DNA of 64,000 nucleotides from Gillisella vitis (lineage in GTDB: Bacteria; Pseudomonadota; Alphaproteobacteria; Rhizobiales; Rhizobiaceae). The stretch is taken from NCBI RefSeq assembly GCF_021559775.1, contig NZ_CP056048.1:682001-746000 (forward strand), given 5' to 3'. The stretch's first letter is position 1. Each line of letters begins with the position of its first letter. The notes beneath the pieces are model-generated. The model did not search any database and was not told where the DNA came from. It was given only the letters and a program-made list of their open reading frames with translations. The translations under genes were made by a program, and so were the position numbers. This document shows positions 46,035 to 54,074 of this stretch, one piece after another.

Positions 46035-46068
46035 TCATATCATGATTTCTAGCGAAGTCATATTATGA
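46035..46068. promoter_or_regulatory. Twin palindromic operators between kdgD and gntR
   Basis: TCATATCATGA (46035-46045) and TCATATTATGA (46058-46068) are two near-identical 11-base palindromes, 23 bases apart centre to centre, within longer direct repeats GTCATATYATGATTT. They lie between the divergent kdgD and gntR genes, so a GntR dimer on each site could control both. Confidence 0.7.
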
Positions 46069-46131
46069 TTTAAAACACCTGTCCAGTCGAATTCCGTTCA
46101 ATATTTGCCCTATCCCTTTATGGAGATTTTC

Positions 46132-46872
46132 ATGGCCAAAGCCCCATCGCCGAATGAAGCACAGCGCAAGCCAAGGCTGGCCGAAAGCGTCATCGAAGCC
46201 TTGCGTGCCGATATTGTTGGCGGACGGCTGGCGCTCGGCACACAATTGCCGACCGAGCCAGGGCTGATCGAGCGGTTCGGGGTCAGCCGCACGGTGATCC
46301 GCGAGGCATTGGCCGAGTTGCGTGCCGCCGGTCTTGTCGATGCTCGTCAGGGCAAGGGCGTCTTTGTTGTTGATGACCTGCCCGGACAGGAAATGCGCCT
46401 CAGTACGGAAGAGCAGCGGAGCATTCCGAAAACCCTGGAAATGCTGGAATTCAGGGTGGCAATCGAGACGGAAGCCGCAGCGCTTGCCGCCGTGCGCCGC
46501 TCTTCGGCGCAGGAATACGAGATCCGGGCGGCCAATGAGGTGATGGCGGATCTTGTCGCCGAAAAAGCGCCGACGTCCAAGGCGGATTTCGATTTTCACC
46601 TGGCTATCGCCCGGGCCACCAATAACAGCTATTATCTAAGCGCCTTGCAAAGCTTTGGTCCGCAGGCCATTCCGCGCTCCAACTTGCCCAACCTGGCCTC
46701 TTCACGCAGCGAAACCTATCTTTCGCAAGTGGTGGAGGAGCATGGTCGGATTGCTGATGCCATTTCCGGTCAGGACCCGCAGGGTGCGCGCGCCGCGATG
46801 CGCGAGCATATCGAGAAATCCCAGGAGCGGCATCGGGCGCTGGCCCGGAATCTGCGCAAGGAGGGCGGCTGA
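46132..46872 (+). CDS. GntR family regulator (FadR/FCD type) of the uronate operon
   Basis: A 246-residue FCD-GntR protein. The winged helix has LPTEPGLIERFGVSRTVIREAL and GLVDARQGKGVFV, and the effector domain has the metal-site pattern DFDFHLAIARATNN, VVEEHGRIADAI and AAMREHIEKS. GGAGATTTTC before ATG 46132 decides the start over upstream ATG 46120 and TTG 46105. It is divergent from kdgD with two palindromes in between; repression relieved by a sugar acid is the usual mode for relatives such as ExuR/UxuR-like proteins, but that ligand is inferred. Confidence 0.92.
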   Translation: MAKAPSPNEAQRKPRLAESVIEALRADIVGGRLALGTQLPTEPGLIERFGVSRTVIREALAELRAAGLVDARQGKGVFVVDDLPGQEMRLSTEEQRSIPKTLEMLEFRVAIETEAAALAAVRRSSAQEYEIRAANEVMADLVAEKAPTSKADFDFHLAIARATNNSYYLSALQSFGPQAIPRSNLPNLASSRSETYLSQVVEEHGRIADAISGQDPQGARAAMREHIEKSQERHRALARNLRKEGG

Positions 46873-46954
46873 GGCGCATTGATATTTGCGCTTCTGCTTG
46901 CCTATCCTCTATGGTCTTGGCATTGCGTCGCAAAATAATCAAAAGGCAGGTTTT

Positions 46955-48334
46955 ATGACCAGAGAGATCTTCATCCGCAATGCGTCCGATTATGCGCTGG
47001 GCGGCAAGCTGGCCAAGGATCTGGCTCAGCTTATCGCACGCCGCTCGGTCAGCCAGTCGGAAGGCAGACCAGAGGATCTGCAAGCCTATCTGATGCAGGA
47101 TATTCAACCGCTGCTGTCGTCGCTTGGCTTTGCCACGGAGATTTTCGCCAACCCGAGAGAAAATGGCGCACCGCTTTTGATCGGCAGCCTGATCGAGGAC
47201 GCCAGCCTGCCGACCGTGCTGATCTATGGGCATGGCGATGTCTGTAATGGCGAGGCGCATCGCTGGCGCGACGGGCTCGACCCTTTCGTGCTGCATCAGG
47301 AGGGGGATAAGCTCTACGGGCGCGGCACGGCGGATAACAAGATCCAGCATCTCATCAATATCAAGGCGCTGGAACTGATTTTGAAGGAGCAGGGCAAGCT
47401 TGGCTTCAACGTCAAGATTATCATTGAAATGGCTGAGGAAACCGGCTCCTACGGTTTGCGGGAGTTTTTCCAGGCTAAGCGCGAAGCCCTTGCCGCCGAT
47501 GTGCTGATCGCATCCGACGGGCCGCGATTGGCTGCTGATACACCGACCATGTTCATGGGCTCACGCGGCGGCTTTGCCTTCAACCTCATCGTTAACTTGC
47601 GCGACGGCGATCACCATTCCGGCAATTTCGGTGGATTGCTGGCCGATCCGGCGATCATTCTCGCCCATGCCATCGCCACGATTGTTGATGCGCGGGGCCA
47701 GATCCAGATCCCGGAATGGCTGCCGACCAGCCTGACCCCTGACATTCGCGCTGCCCTCAAGGACCTGCCGTCCCGCAAGCATGACGCGGACTGGGGGCAA
47801 GCGGATCTGACGCCATCCGAGCGGATCTTCGGCTGGAATTCCATGGCGGTTCTGGCCATCTCCTCGGGCAATATTGAGGCGCCGCAAAATGCCATTGCCG
47901 GATCGGCGCGGGCCACCTGCCAACTGCGTTTCGTGGTGGGAACGGATATGGAGGGCATTCTGCCTGCCCTGCGCCGCCATCTGGATGCCCATGGGTTTCC
48001 CATGGTGGTGGTGGAGCCAGCGCGTGGCGAGGCCTTCCGGGCCACTCGATTTTCCCCCGATCATCCCTGGGTGCGGTTTGTCGAGCAATCGATAACCCGC
48101 ACCAGTGGCAAGCCGGTGCATGTCCTGCCCAATCTGGCGGGCTCGCTGCCCAATGACGCCTTTACCGATATTCTTGGCCTGCCGACTATCTGGATTCCCC
48201 ATTCCCATGCCGAATGCGGCCAGCACGGGCCGAACGAGCACGCTCTTCTGTCCATTGCCGAAGAGGGCATGCGGGTGATGACCGGCCTGTTCCTGGATAT
48301 TGGCGAACAGGCTGCCGCGTTGAAATCCGTTTGA
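46955..48334 (+). CDS. M20 family metallopeptidase (dipeptidase-like)
   Basis: Di-metal amidohydrolase of 459 residues in the M20 dipeptidase/CNDP-like branch. Motifs are YGHGDVCNGE, YGRGTADNKIQH, EMAEETGSYG, ASDGPR and IPHSHAECGQHGPNEH; the dimerisation domain has DHHSGNFGGLLADP. The ATG at 46955 follows AGGCAGG. It is downstream of gntR and could be co-transcribed with it (82-base gap). How a peptidase or deacylase relates to uronate use is not clear; it may belong to another pathway. Confidence 0.9.
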   Translation: MTREIFIRNASDYALGGKLAKDLAQLIARRSVSQSEGRPEDLQAYLMQDIQPLLSSLGFATEIFANPRENGAPLLIGSLIEDASLPTVLIYGHGDVCNGEAHRWRDGLDPFVLHQEGDKLYGRGTADNKIQHLINIKALELILKEQGKLGFNVKIIIEMAEETGSYGLREFFQAKREALAADVLIASDGPRLAADTPTMFMGSRGGFAFNLIVNLRDGDHHSGNFGGLLADPAIILAHAIATIVDARGQIQIPEWLPTSLTPDIRAALKDLPSRKHDADWGQADLTPSERIFGWNSMAVLAISSGNIEAPQNAIAGSARATCQLRFVVGTDMEGILPALRRHLDAHGFPMVVVEPARGEAFRATRFSPDHPWVRFVEQSITRTSGKPVHVLPNLAGSLPNDAFTDILGLPTIWIPHSHAECGQHGPNEHALLSIAEEGMRVMTGLFLDIGEQAAALKSV

Positions 48335-48365
48335 GACTTTGGGCCAGTTGATTGCATCAGGAATT

Positions 48366-48409
48366 CTGATATTCATTCGTCAAACGCCTTGTTTTCGGAT
48401 GAATATCAG
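48366..48409. promoter_or_regulatory. Long inverted repeat at the arsR-like gene start
   Basis: CTGATATTCATTCG (48366-48379) and CGGATGAATATCAG (48396-48409) match in 13 of 14 positions around a 16-base centre and end two bases before the start codon of the regulator. TGAATATCAGC recurs just after its stop codon (49336-49346). Autorepression is likely. Confidence 0.65.
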
Positions 48410-48411
48410 CA

Positions 48412-49338
48412 ATGAGCAGAAATTTTCTTGTGATCGACCCGGAAGACGGCATGGCGGTTCTGAAAGGACTGGCCTCGCCATTGCGGATCGCAATGCTCAA
48501 GCTGTTGCATGACAAGGGCGCGATGAATGTCAATGACATCGCTGCCGAACTGTCGCTGCCGCAATCCACTGTCTCCACCAATCTTCAGGTTCTGGAAGAC
48601 GCGGGATTGATCCGCACCGAGAGCCAGAAAGCCCGCAAGGGCAGCCAGAAGATCTGCTATCCGACTGCCGAGGAGGTGCTGGTTGTCTTCAAGAGCGAGC
48701 GGCGCAAGATCGATGCCCATGCCATCGAAGTCGCGATGCCAATCGGGCTTTATACCAGCTATGAGGTGACGGCACCCTGTGGTCTTTGTTCCCCCGAAGG
48801 CATCATTGGCTTGCTGGACGTCCCCAATACCTTCCTTGATCCGGAACGGATGAAGGCCGGGCTGATCTGGTTCACCAGAGGCTATGTGGAATATCAATTC
48901 CCCAACAATGCCAAGCTATCTGGCAGCAGAATCCGCGAAATCGAAATTGCCATGGAGTTGAGTTCGGAAGTACCCGGCACCAGTGCCGACTGGCCATCCG
49001 ACATCACTTTGTCGATCAATGGCACGGATGTCGGAACATGGACCTCTCCCGGCGATTTCGGTGACAAGCGCGGTGTTTATACGCCCGACTGGTGGAAGCT
49101 GAAGGGCTCGCAATATGGCAAGCTGAAGAATTGGCGAATTTCCTCAGAGGGCACCTTCGTTGATGGCGTCAAGATTTCATCCGTCGATCTCAATGCCATC
49201 GATCTGCTGGCCCATCACTCCATTCGGGTGCGGATTGGTGTGCGTGACGATGCGCGCCATCCCGGTGGGATCAATATTTTCGGACGCGGATTTGGCAATT
49301 ACGACCAGGATATCGTACTCCGTATCCGAACAGAGTGA
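48412..49338 (+). CDS. ArsR-type regulator with large C-terminal beta-rich domain
   Basis: A 308-residue regulator. Residues about 15-95 are an ArsR winged helix (LASPLRIAMLKLLHDKG, then LSLPQSTVSTNLQVLEDAGLI). The rest, over 200 residues, is not found in classical 100-residue ArsR proteins; it is rich in predicted strands and Trp/Gly (WTSPGDFGDKRGVYTPDWWK, NIFGRGFGNYDQDIVLRI), like a jelly-roll carbohydrate-binding module. No metal-site cysteines of the arsenic type are present apart from CGLC near residue 122. It precedes the arabinofuranosidase gene and probably senses an arabinose-containing sugar. Weak ribosome site; the start is set by the HTH position and the palindrome. Confidence 0.85.
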   Translation: MSRNFLVIDPEDGMAVLKGLASPLRIAMLKLLHDKGAMNVNDIAAELSLPQSTVSTNLQVLEDAGLIRTESQKARKGSQKICYPTAEEVLVVFKSERRKIDAHAIEVAMPIGLYTSYEVTAPCGLCSPEGIIGLLDVPNTFLDPERMKAGLIWFTRGYVEYQFPNNAKLSGSRIREIEIAMELSSEVPGTSADWPSDITLSINGTDVGTWTSPGDFGDKRGVYTPDWWKLKGSQYGKLKNWRISSEGTFVDGVKISSVDLNAIDLLAHHSIRVRIGVRDDARHPGGINIFGRGFGNYDQDIVLRIRTE

Positions 49339-49466
49339 ATATCAGCTTTGGTGATTGAAAGATTTTCAGCGCGAATACCGACCGTCATGCCGTTGTCACA
49401 TTGTTGTCATTGAGATTTTGCTGTGTTGCAGCATTGATTTTCATGTCTTTTAGGTCGCTTTTCAGC

Positions 49467-49496
49467 TTGACGCTTTGCCAAAATCGCTATTTTATA
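49467..49496 (+). promoter_or_regulatory. Candidate promoter of the arabinofuranosidase operon
   Basis: TTGACG (49467-49472) is a good -35 box; 17-18 bases on, TTTTAT/TTTATA (49490-49496) is a fair -10 that runs into the left arm of the palindrome at 49494. A repressor bound there would block it. Confidence 0.5.
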
Positions 49497-49531
49497 TCCG
49501 ATAAGATGGTTTAAATCATCATATTGGATAT
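49494..49531. promoter_or_regulatory. 38-base palindrome upstream of the arabinofuranosidase gene
   Basis: The arms 49494-49512 and 49513-49531 match as an inverted repeat in 16 of 19 positions, centred on TTTAAA, with ATATCC and GGATAT at the ends. It lies 16 bases upstream of the start codon and overlaps the likely -10. It is the best candidate for the site of the ArsR-type regulator or another repressor. Confidence 0.7.
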
Positions 49532-49547
49532 ATATAGGGAGGATGAC

Positions 49548-51071
49548 ATGAAGGCGACCGTTCTGGCGCATGCCGATTTCAGCATTGCGGAGATTGATCC
49601 ACGGCTCTACGGCTCCTTCATAGAGCATCTGGGCCGGGCAGTTTACACCGGTATTTATGAGCCCGATCACCCAAGCGCCGATGAAAACGGCATGCGCCGC
49701 GATGTCATCGATCTGGTTCGGGAGTTGAACGTGCCGATTGTCCGCTATCCCGGCGGCAATTTCGTTTCAGCCTATAATTGGGAAGACGGCGTTGGCCCTA
49801 GGGATCAGCGCCCGGTTCGTCTCGATCTCGCTTGGCATACTTCCGAGAGCAATGAGGTCGGTCTTCACGAGTTTGCCGATTGGTGCGCCTCTGTCGGCAC
49901 GGAGATGATGCTGGCCGTCAATCTCGGGTCGCGCGGGCTGGATGAGGCGCGCAATTTTCTGGAATATGCCAATCATTCCGGCGGCAGCTATTGGAGCGAT
50001 CTGCGTATCAGCAATGGTAGGCCGCAGCCTTTTGATGTGAAGCTCTGGTGCCTTGGCAATGAAATGGACGGCCCTTGGCAGATCGGCCACAAATCCGCGG
50101 ATGAATATGGTCGCCTTGCCCATGAAACCGCCAAGGCCATGCGGACCTTCGATAAATCGCTGGAACTGGTGGTCTGCGGTTCGTCCAACGCCAAGATGCC
50201 GAGCTATCCGCAATGGGAAGCGACCGTTCTCGACCATACCTATAATGAGGTCGATTATATTTCCCTGCATATGTATTTTGACAACAAGGCAGGCGATACG
50301 CCCAATTATCTCGCCCAGAACAAGAAGCTGGATGATTATATCGTCTCGGTATCGGGTGTGATTGATTTCATCAAGGCCAAGAAACGCTCTTCCAAGAACG
50401 TCTATATTTCCTTTGATGAATGGAATGTCTGGTATCATTCCAACGAGCAGGACAAGGCGATCCTTCAGGGCAATGACGGCTGGCCCTTTGCGCCGCCGTT
50501 GCTGGAAGACATCTATAATTTCGAGGATGTGTTGCAGGTCGGGCTGATTATCAACACTTTCATCCGCCGTTCCAACGTGGTGCGCATCGCCTGCCTGGCG
50601 CAATTGGTCAATGTGATCGCGCCAATCATGACGGCGCCGGGCGGTCCAGCCTGGCGGCAGACGATTTTCTATCCGTTCCTGTTCGCCTCGGTGCATGGCC
50701 GTGGCACGGCGCTGGATCTCAGGGTGAAAAGCCCGACCTATACGGCGTCTGCCGTCGGTGAGGTCGACAGTCTCGACATTGCCGCCGTGCATGACACGGC
50801 GGATGGCTCGATTGCTTTCTTCATCGTCAATCGTTCAGAGGCGGCCATCGAGACCACATTCGATTTGCAGGGGTTTGGCACCGCGCCATCTATCGCCGAT
50901 TATCAGGTGATGACCCATGCCGATTTGAAGGCGGTCAATACGCAGGAGCGGATGACGGAGGTTGCGCCACGCCCCGGCGAGGGGCTGGTTATCGACGGCA
51001 CAAGCCTGACGGCGTCGTTTCCGGCGCTGTCCTACCAGATGATCCGGGTGAAGGTTCGGGATGTCTCCTAG
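49548..51071 (+). CDS. abfA: Alpha-N-arabinofuranosidase (GH51)
   Basis: Intracellular glycoside hydrolase family 51 enzyme of 507 residues that releases L-arabinose from arabinan, arabinoxylan or arabinogalactan fragments. The acid/base Glu172 is in LWCLGNEMDGPWQ and the nucleophile Glu291 in YISFDEWNVWY; IRYPGGNF-type substrate loop (IVRYPGGNFVSAYNWEDGV) and DYISLHMYF are also present, and a C-terminal beta-sandwich completes the fold. No signal peptide, so it acts on imported oligosaccharides. GGGAGGATGAC precedes the ATG. It heads an operon with a sugar ABC importer. Confidence 0.96.
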   Translation: MKATVLAHADFSIAEIDPRLYGSFIEHLGRAVYTGIYEPDHPSADENGMRRDVIDLVRELNVPIVRYPGGNFVSAYNWEDGVGPRDQRPVRLDLAWHTSESNEVGLHEFADWCASVGTEMMLAVNLGSRGLDEARNFLEYANHSGGSYWSDLRISNGRPQPFDVKLWCLGNEMDGPWQIGHKSADEYGRLAHETAKAMRTFDKSLELVVCGSSNAKMPSYPQWEATVLDHTYNEVDYISLHMYFDNKAGDTPNYLAQNKKLDDYIVSVSGVIDFIKAKKRSSKNVYISFDEWNVWYHSNEQDKAILQGNDGWPFAPPLLEDIYNFEDVLQVGLIINTFIRRSNVVRIACLAQLVNVIAPIMTAPGGPAWRQTIFYPFLFASVHGRGTALDLRVKSPTYTASAVGEVDSLDIAAVHDTADGSIAFFIVNRSEAAIETTFDLQGFGTAPSIADYQVMTHADLKAVNTQERMTEVAPRPGEGLVIDGTSLTASFPALSYQMIRVKVRDVS

Positions 51072-51119
51072 GGGGAATGGATAATTCCTGACCTTGCTAA
51101 ACCTGGGAGGAGGATAGCG

Positions 51120-52220
51120 ATGACGGCACAGATCGAAATCAGCAATGTCAGCAAGACCTACGGCGCCATGACCGTGCTGGATGGCTTGTCGCTGTCCATT
51201 CCGGCCCATGAATTCGTGGTCTTCCTCGGTCCGTCCGGCTGCGGAAAATCGACCTTGCTGCGGATGATCGCCGGGCTTGAAAGCGTCGATGACGGCGAAA
51301 TCCGCATCAATGGCGAGCGGATTGACGGACTGCCGCCCGGTCAGCGTGATGTGGCTATGGTGTTTCAGTCCTATGCGCTCTATCCGCATATGACCGTGCG
51401 CCAGAACATGGCCTTCGGGCTTGAGAATATTCAGGTTTCCCGATCGGTCATTGATGCGCGTATTGCGGAAGCGGCGCGGATGCTGGAAATCGATCATCTG
51501 CTGGAGCGCAAGCCGGGGCAGCTTTCCGGTGGTCAGCGCCAGCGCGTGGCGATTGGCCGGGCGGTGGTAAAGGAGCCCAAAGCCTTCCTGTTTGATGAGC
51601 CGCTCTCCAATCTGGATGCCGCGCTGCGCACACGCACCCGGATCGAGTTAGCGCAATTGCATCAACGGCTGCGCTCGACAATGATTTTCGTCACCCATGA
51701 TCAGACCGAAGCCATGACGCTGGCCGACAGGATCGTGGTGATGAACAATCGTCGCATCGAGCAGATTGGCACGCCGATGCAGATCTATGAGCGCCCGGCA
51801 ACCCGGTTTGTTGCCGGTTTCGTCGGGTCGCCTGCAATGAATTTTCTCGATATTACCGGCTTTACCCCCGGCGGATCCGGCATGATCGCCACCTGCGGCC
51901 AGAGCCTGCGCATCGAAACCCATATCAGTCCGAAAAATGCGGCGTCGGCGGTTGCGCTCGGTATTCGCGCCGAGGCGGTTCACGTCACGCCTCCTGAGGG
52001 CGGGGACGTTGATGGCACTATCGATGTACTGGAGCGTCTGGGTGATCGGACGCTGATCTATACACGATTGCAGGATGGGCAGACTGTGGTGGCCGCAACG
52101 ACGGGGCAGACGCGCCTGAAAATCGGCGATCGCATTGGCCTTGGTTTTGACGGTGAAAAAGCACATCTTTTCGATGCGGATGGCACCGCCCGGCATGCGG
52201 AGGTGCTCTCCGATGGCTGA
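51120..52220 (+). CDS. Sugar ABC transporter ATPase (MsmK/UgpC family)
   Basis: ATPase of 366 residues with a C-terminal regulatory TOBE domain. Walker A GPSGCGKST, signature LSGGQRQRVAIGRAV, Walker B AFLFDEPLSNLDA, H-loop VTHDQTEAM. The sequence QRDVAMVFQSYALYPHMTV is typical of carbohydrate systems. GGGAGGAGG precedes the ATG; the gene overlaps the first permease gene. It should power uptake of the arabinosides that the GH51 enzyme hydrolyses. Confidence 0.95.
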   Translation: MTAQIEISNVSKTYGAMTVLDGLSLSIPAHEFVVFLGPSGCGKSTLLRMIAGLESVDDGEIRINGERIDGLPPGQRDVAMVFQSYALYPHMTVRQNMAFGLENIQVSRSVIDARIAEAARMLEIDHLLERKPGQLSGGQRQRVAIGRAVVKEPKAFLFDEPLSNLDAALRTRTRIELAQLHQRLRSTMIFVTHDQTEAMTLADRIVVMNNRRIEQIGTPMQIYERPATRFVAGFVGSPAMNFLDITGFTPGGSGMIATCGQSLRIETHISPKNAASAVALGIRAEAVHVTPPEGGDVDGTIDVLERLGDRTLIYTRLQDGQTVVAATTGQTRLKIGDRIGLGFDGEKAHLFDADGTARHAEVLSDG

Positions 52221-53178
52221 CCGCTCTTCTGTCCAGCCGGGTGTGGGCCTGCCGGGTACGGGCCTTCGCCGCCGTTCGGCCCCTGCGTCGATGAGCATTC
52301 ATGCTCCGCGCTGGAGCCATGCGTTATTCGTGGCGCCTTACCTGACATTTTTCACCACGCTTCTGGTTTTTCCCCTGATCTGGGGCATTTGGCTGAGTTT
52401 CCATAAGGCCGATATGTTTTCGAGCGGGCGGTTCGTCGGCTTTGATAATTATCTACGGCTGTTTCGCGATACCGTTTTCATCCAATCGATCTGGAATACC
52501 TTCTATTTCGTGGCATTGACGGTGCCGACGCTGGCGGTGCTCGGGCTATTTCTGGCGCTGGCGCTCAACCGGCAGACGCGGACGGCGGCGGTTTTGCGAA
52601 CCCTATTCTTTGCGTCCTCGGTCTTGTCCGTCACCATTGTCACGCTGGTCTGGCGGATCGTGTTCATTCCGCAAGTCGGCTTGCTCGCCACCATTTTCAG
52701 TTGGTTTGGCGCAACGGCTCCCGCCGCTCTGTCCGATCCGGACCTGGCGATGATCGCGATTGCCATTGCCACCGTCTGGTGGTGCCTTGGCCTGCCGATG
52801 ATGCTGTTTCTGTCGGCTTTGCAGCAAATCCCTGGCGATATCTATGAGGCGGCGGCGCTGGACAATGCCAGCCGTTGGCGGACGCTGACGGCCATCACCC
52901 TGCCATCCATCAAGCGCACCTTCCTCCTGGTGGTCGTCATTCAGATTGTCTTGCAATTCCAGCTATTTGGCCAGGCGCTGTTGATGACGCGGGGCGGGCC
53001 GAACAATGCGACCAGACCCATCGTTCTCTATATCTATGAAGTTACCTTCCGCCGCTGGGATCTCGGTCTCGGGGCCGCAGCCTCCGAAATCCTCTTCATT
53101 CTGATCCTGCTCGCCGCCATGGCGCAATATCTGATAACCAGACGCAATGGAGCCGGAAGCAGGGGAGATGCGGCATGA
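52213..53178 (+). CDS. Sugar ABC transporter permease (MalF/UgpA type)
   Basis: Inner-membrane permease of 321 residues. Six helices, beginning ALFVAPYLTFFTTLLVFPLIWGIWLSF, with the coupling loop DIYEAAALDNASRWRTLTAITLPSI (EAA motif). The N-terminus has about 35 extra polar residues. The ATG at 52213 follows GGAGG and overlaps the ATPase stop by eight bases. It also overlaps the next permease gene by four. Confidence 0.94.
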   Translation: MADRSSVQPGVGLPGTGLRRRSAPASMSIHAPRWSHALFVAPYLTFFTTLLVFPLIWGIWLSFHKADMFSSGRFVGFDNYLRLFRDTVFIQSIWNTFYFVALTVPTLAVLGLFLALALNRQTRTAAVLRTLFFASSVLSVTIVTLVWRIVFIPQVGLLATIFSWFGATAPAALSDPDLAMIAIAIATVWWCLGLPMMLFLSALQQIPGDIYEAAALDNASRWRTLTAITLPSIKRTFLLVVVIQIVLQFQLFGQALLMTRGGPNNATRPIVLYIYEVTFRRWDLGLGAAASEILFILILLAAMAQYLITRRNGAGSRGDAA

Positions 53179-54017
53179 GCGGCTTTTCCTCTTCTCACAG
53201 CAAGCTTGGCGACCGGATCGTCCTTGGGCTGGTCGTGCTGTTATCCCTCGTGATGCTTTTGCCCATACTCTGGGTGATCGGATTGTCGCTGAAGGAAAAC
53301 AGTGTGCTGATGGCCGACCCCAATTCGGTGTTTCATCCGCCCTATATCATCAGCAACTATCTCAATATAATCCAGACATCCTCGGTGTTTCGCTGGATTC
53401 TCAACAGCCTGATCGTTTCGATCAGCCTGACCATCGGCACGCTGATCCTGTCGTCGCTGGCTGGCTACGGCTTTGCCCGGCTGAATTTTCCAGGCCGGGA
53501 TGTGCTGTTCGTGGTCGTGCTGTTCGGGCTCGCGGTGCCGGAACAGGCGGTTCTGGTTGCCCGCCACCAGATTTTCAGCATGTTGAGCCTGCACAATACC
53601 TATCCGGGCCTTGTGCTGCCCGGCCTATCCAGTGCTTTCGGCGTCTTTTTGATGACGCAATATTTCCGGGCCATTCCGCGCGATCTGGATGAGGCGGCCC
53701 TTCTGGACAATGCCAGCCGGTTCCGGATCTTCTGGAAAGTGCTTTTGCCTCTGACGCTGCCCGCCCAGGCGACACTTGGCATTTTCACGTTCCTGGCGTC
53801 CTGGAACGACTATTTCTGGCCGCTGATTTCCGCCTCCAGGAAGGATATGTATACGCTGACAGTGGGGCTTGCCTCAACCCAGACCAATTTCGGCCAGTCG
53901 GAAGGCCTGGGCTTTCTGATGGCGCAGGCGGTGTTTGCTGGAGCGCCTATCCTTATCATCTATCTGTTTTTCCAAAAATATATCGTCACGGCGGTGTCGG
54001 GGGCAGCCGTTCGGTAG
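53175..54017 (+). CDS. Sugar ABC transporter permease (MalG/UgpE type)
   Basis: Inner-membrane permease of 280 residues. First helix VLGLVVLLSLVMLLPILWVIGLSL, periplasmic loop, and EAA motif RDLDEAALLDNASRFRIFWKVLLP, then FTFLASWNDYFWPL, a hallmark of MalG-type subunits. It partners the gene before it (ATGA overlap). Confidence 0.94.
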   Translation: MSGFSSSHSKLGDRIVLGLVVLLSLVMLLPILWVIGLSLKENSVLMADPNSVFHPPYIISNYLNIIQTSSVFRWILNSLIVSISLTIGTLILSSLAGYGFARLNFPGRDVLFVVVLFGLAVPEQAVLVARHQIFSMLSLHNTYPGLVLPGLSSAFGVFLMTQYFRAIPRDLDEAALLDNASRFRIFWKVLLPLTLPAQATLGIFTFLASWNDYFWPLISASRKDMYTLTVGLASTQTNFGQSEGLGFLMAQAVFAGAPILIIYLFFQKYIVTAVSGAAVR

Positions 54018-54074
54018 CGTTTGCCCTGACATTACAAGCAAGAAGATAACAGGAAACACGTGGGAGGAGAGACC

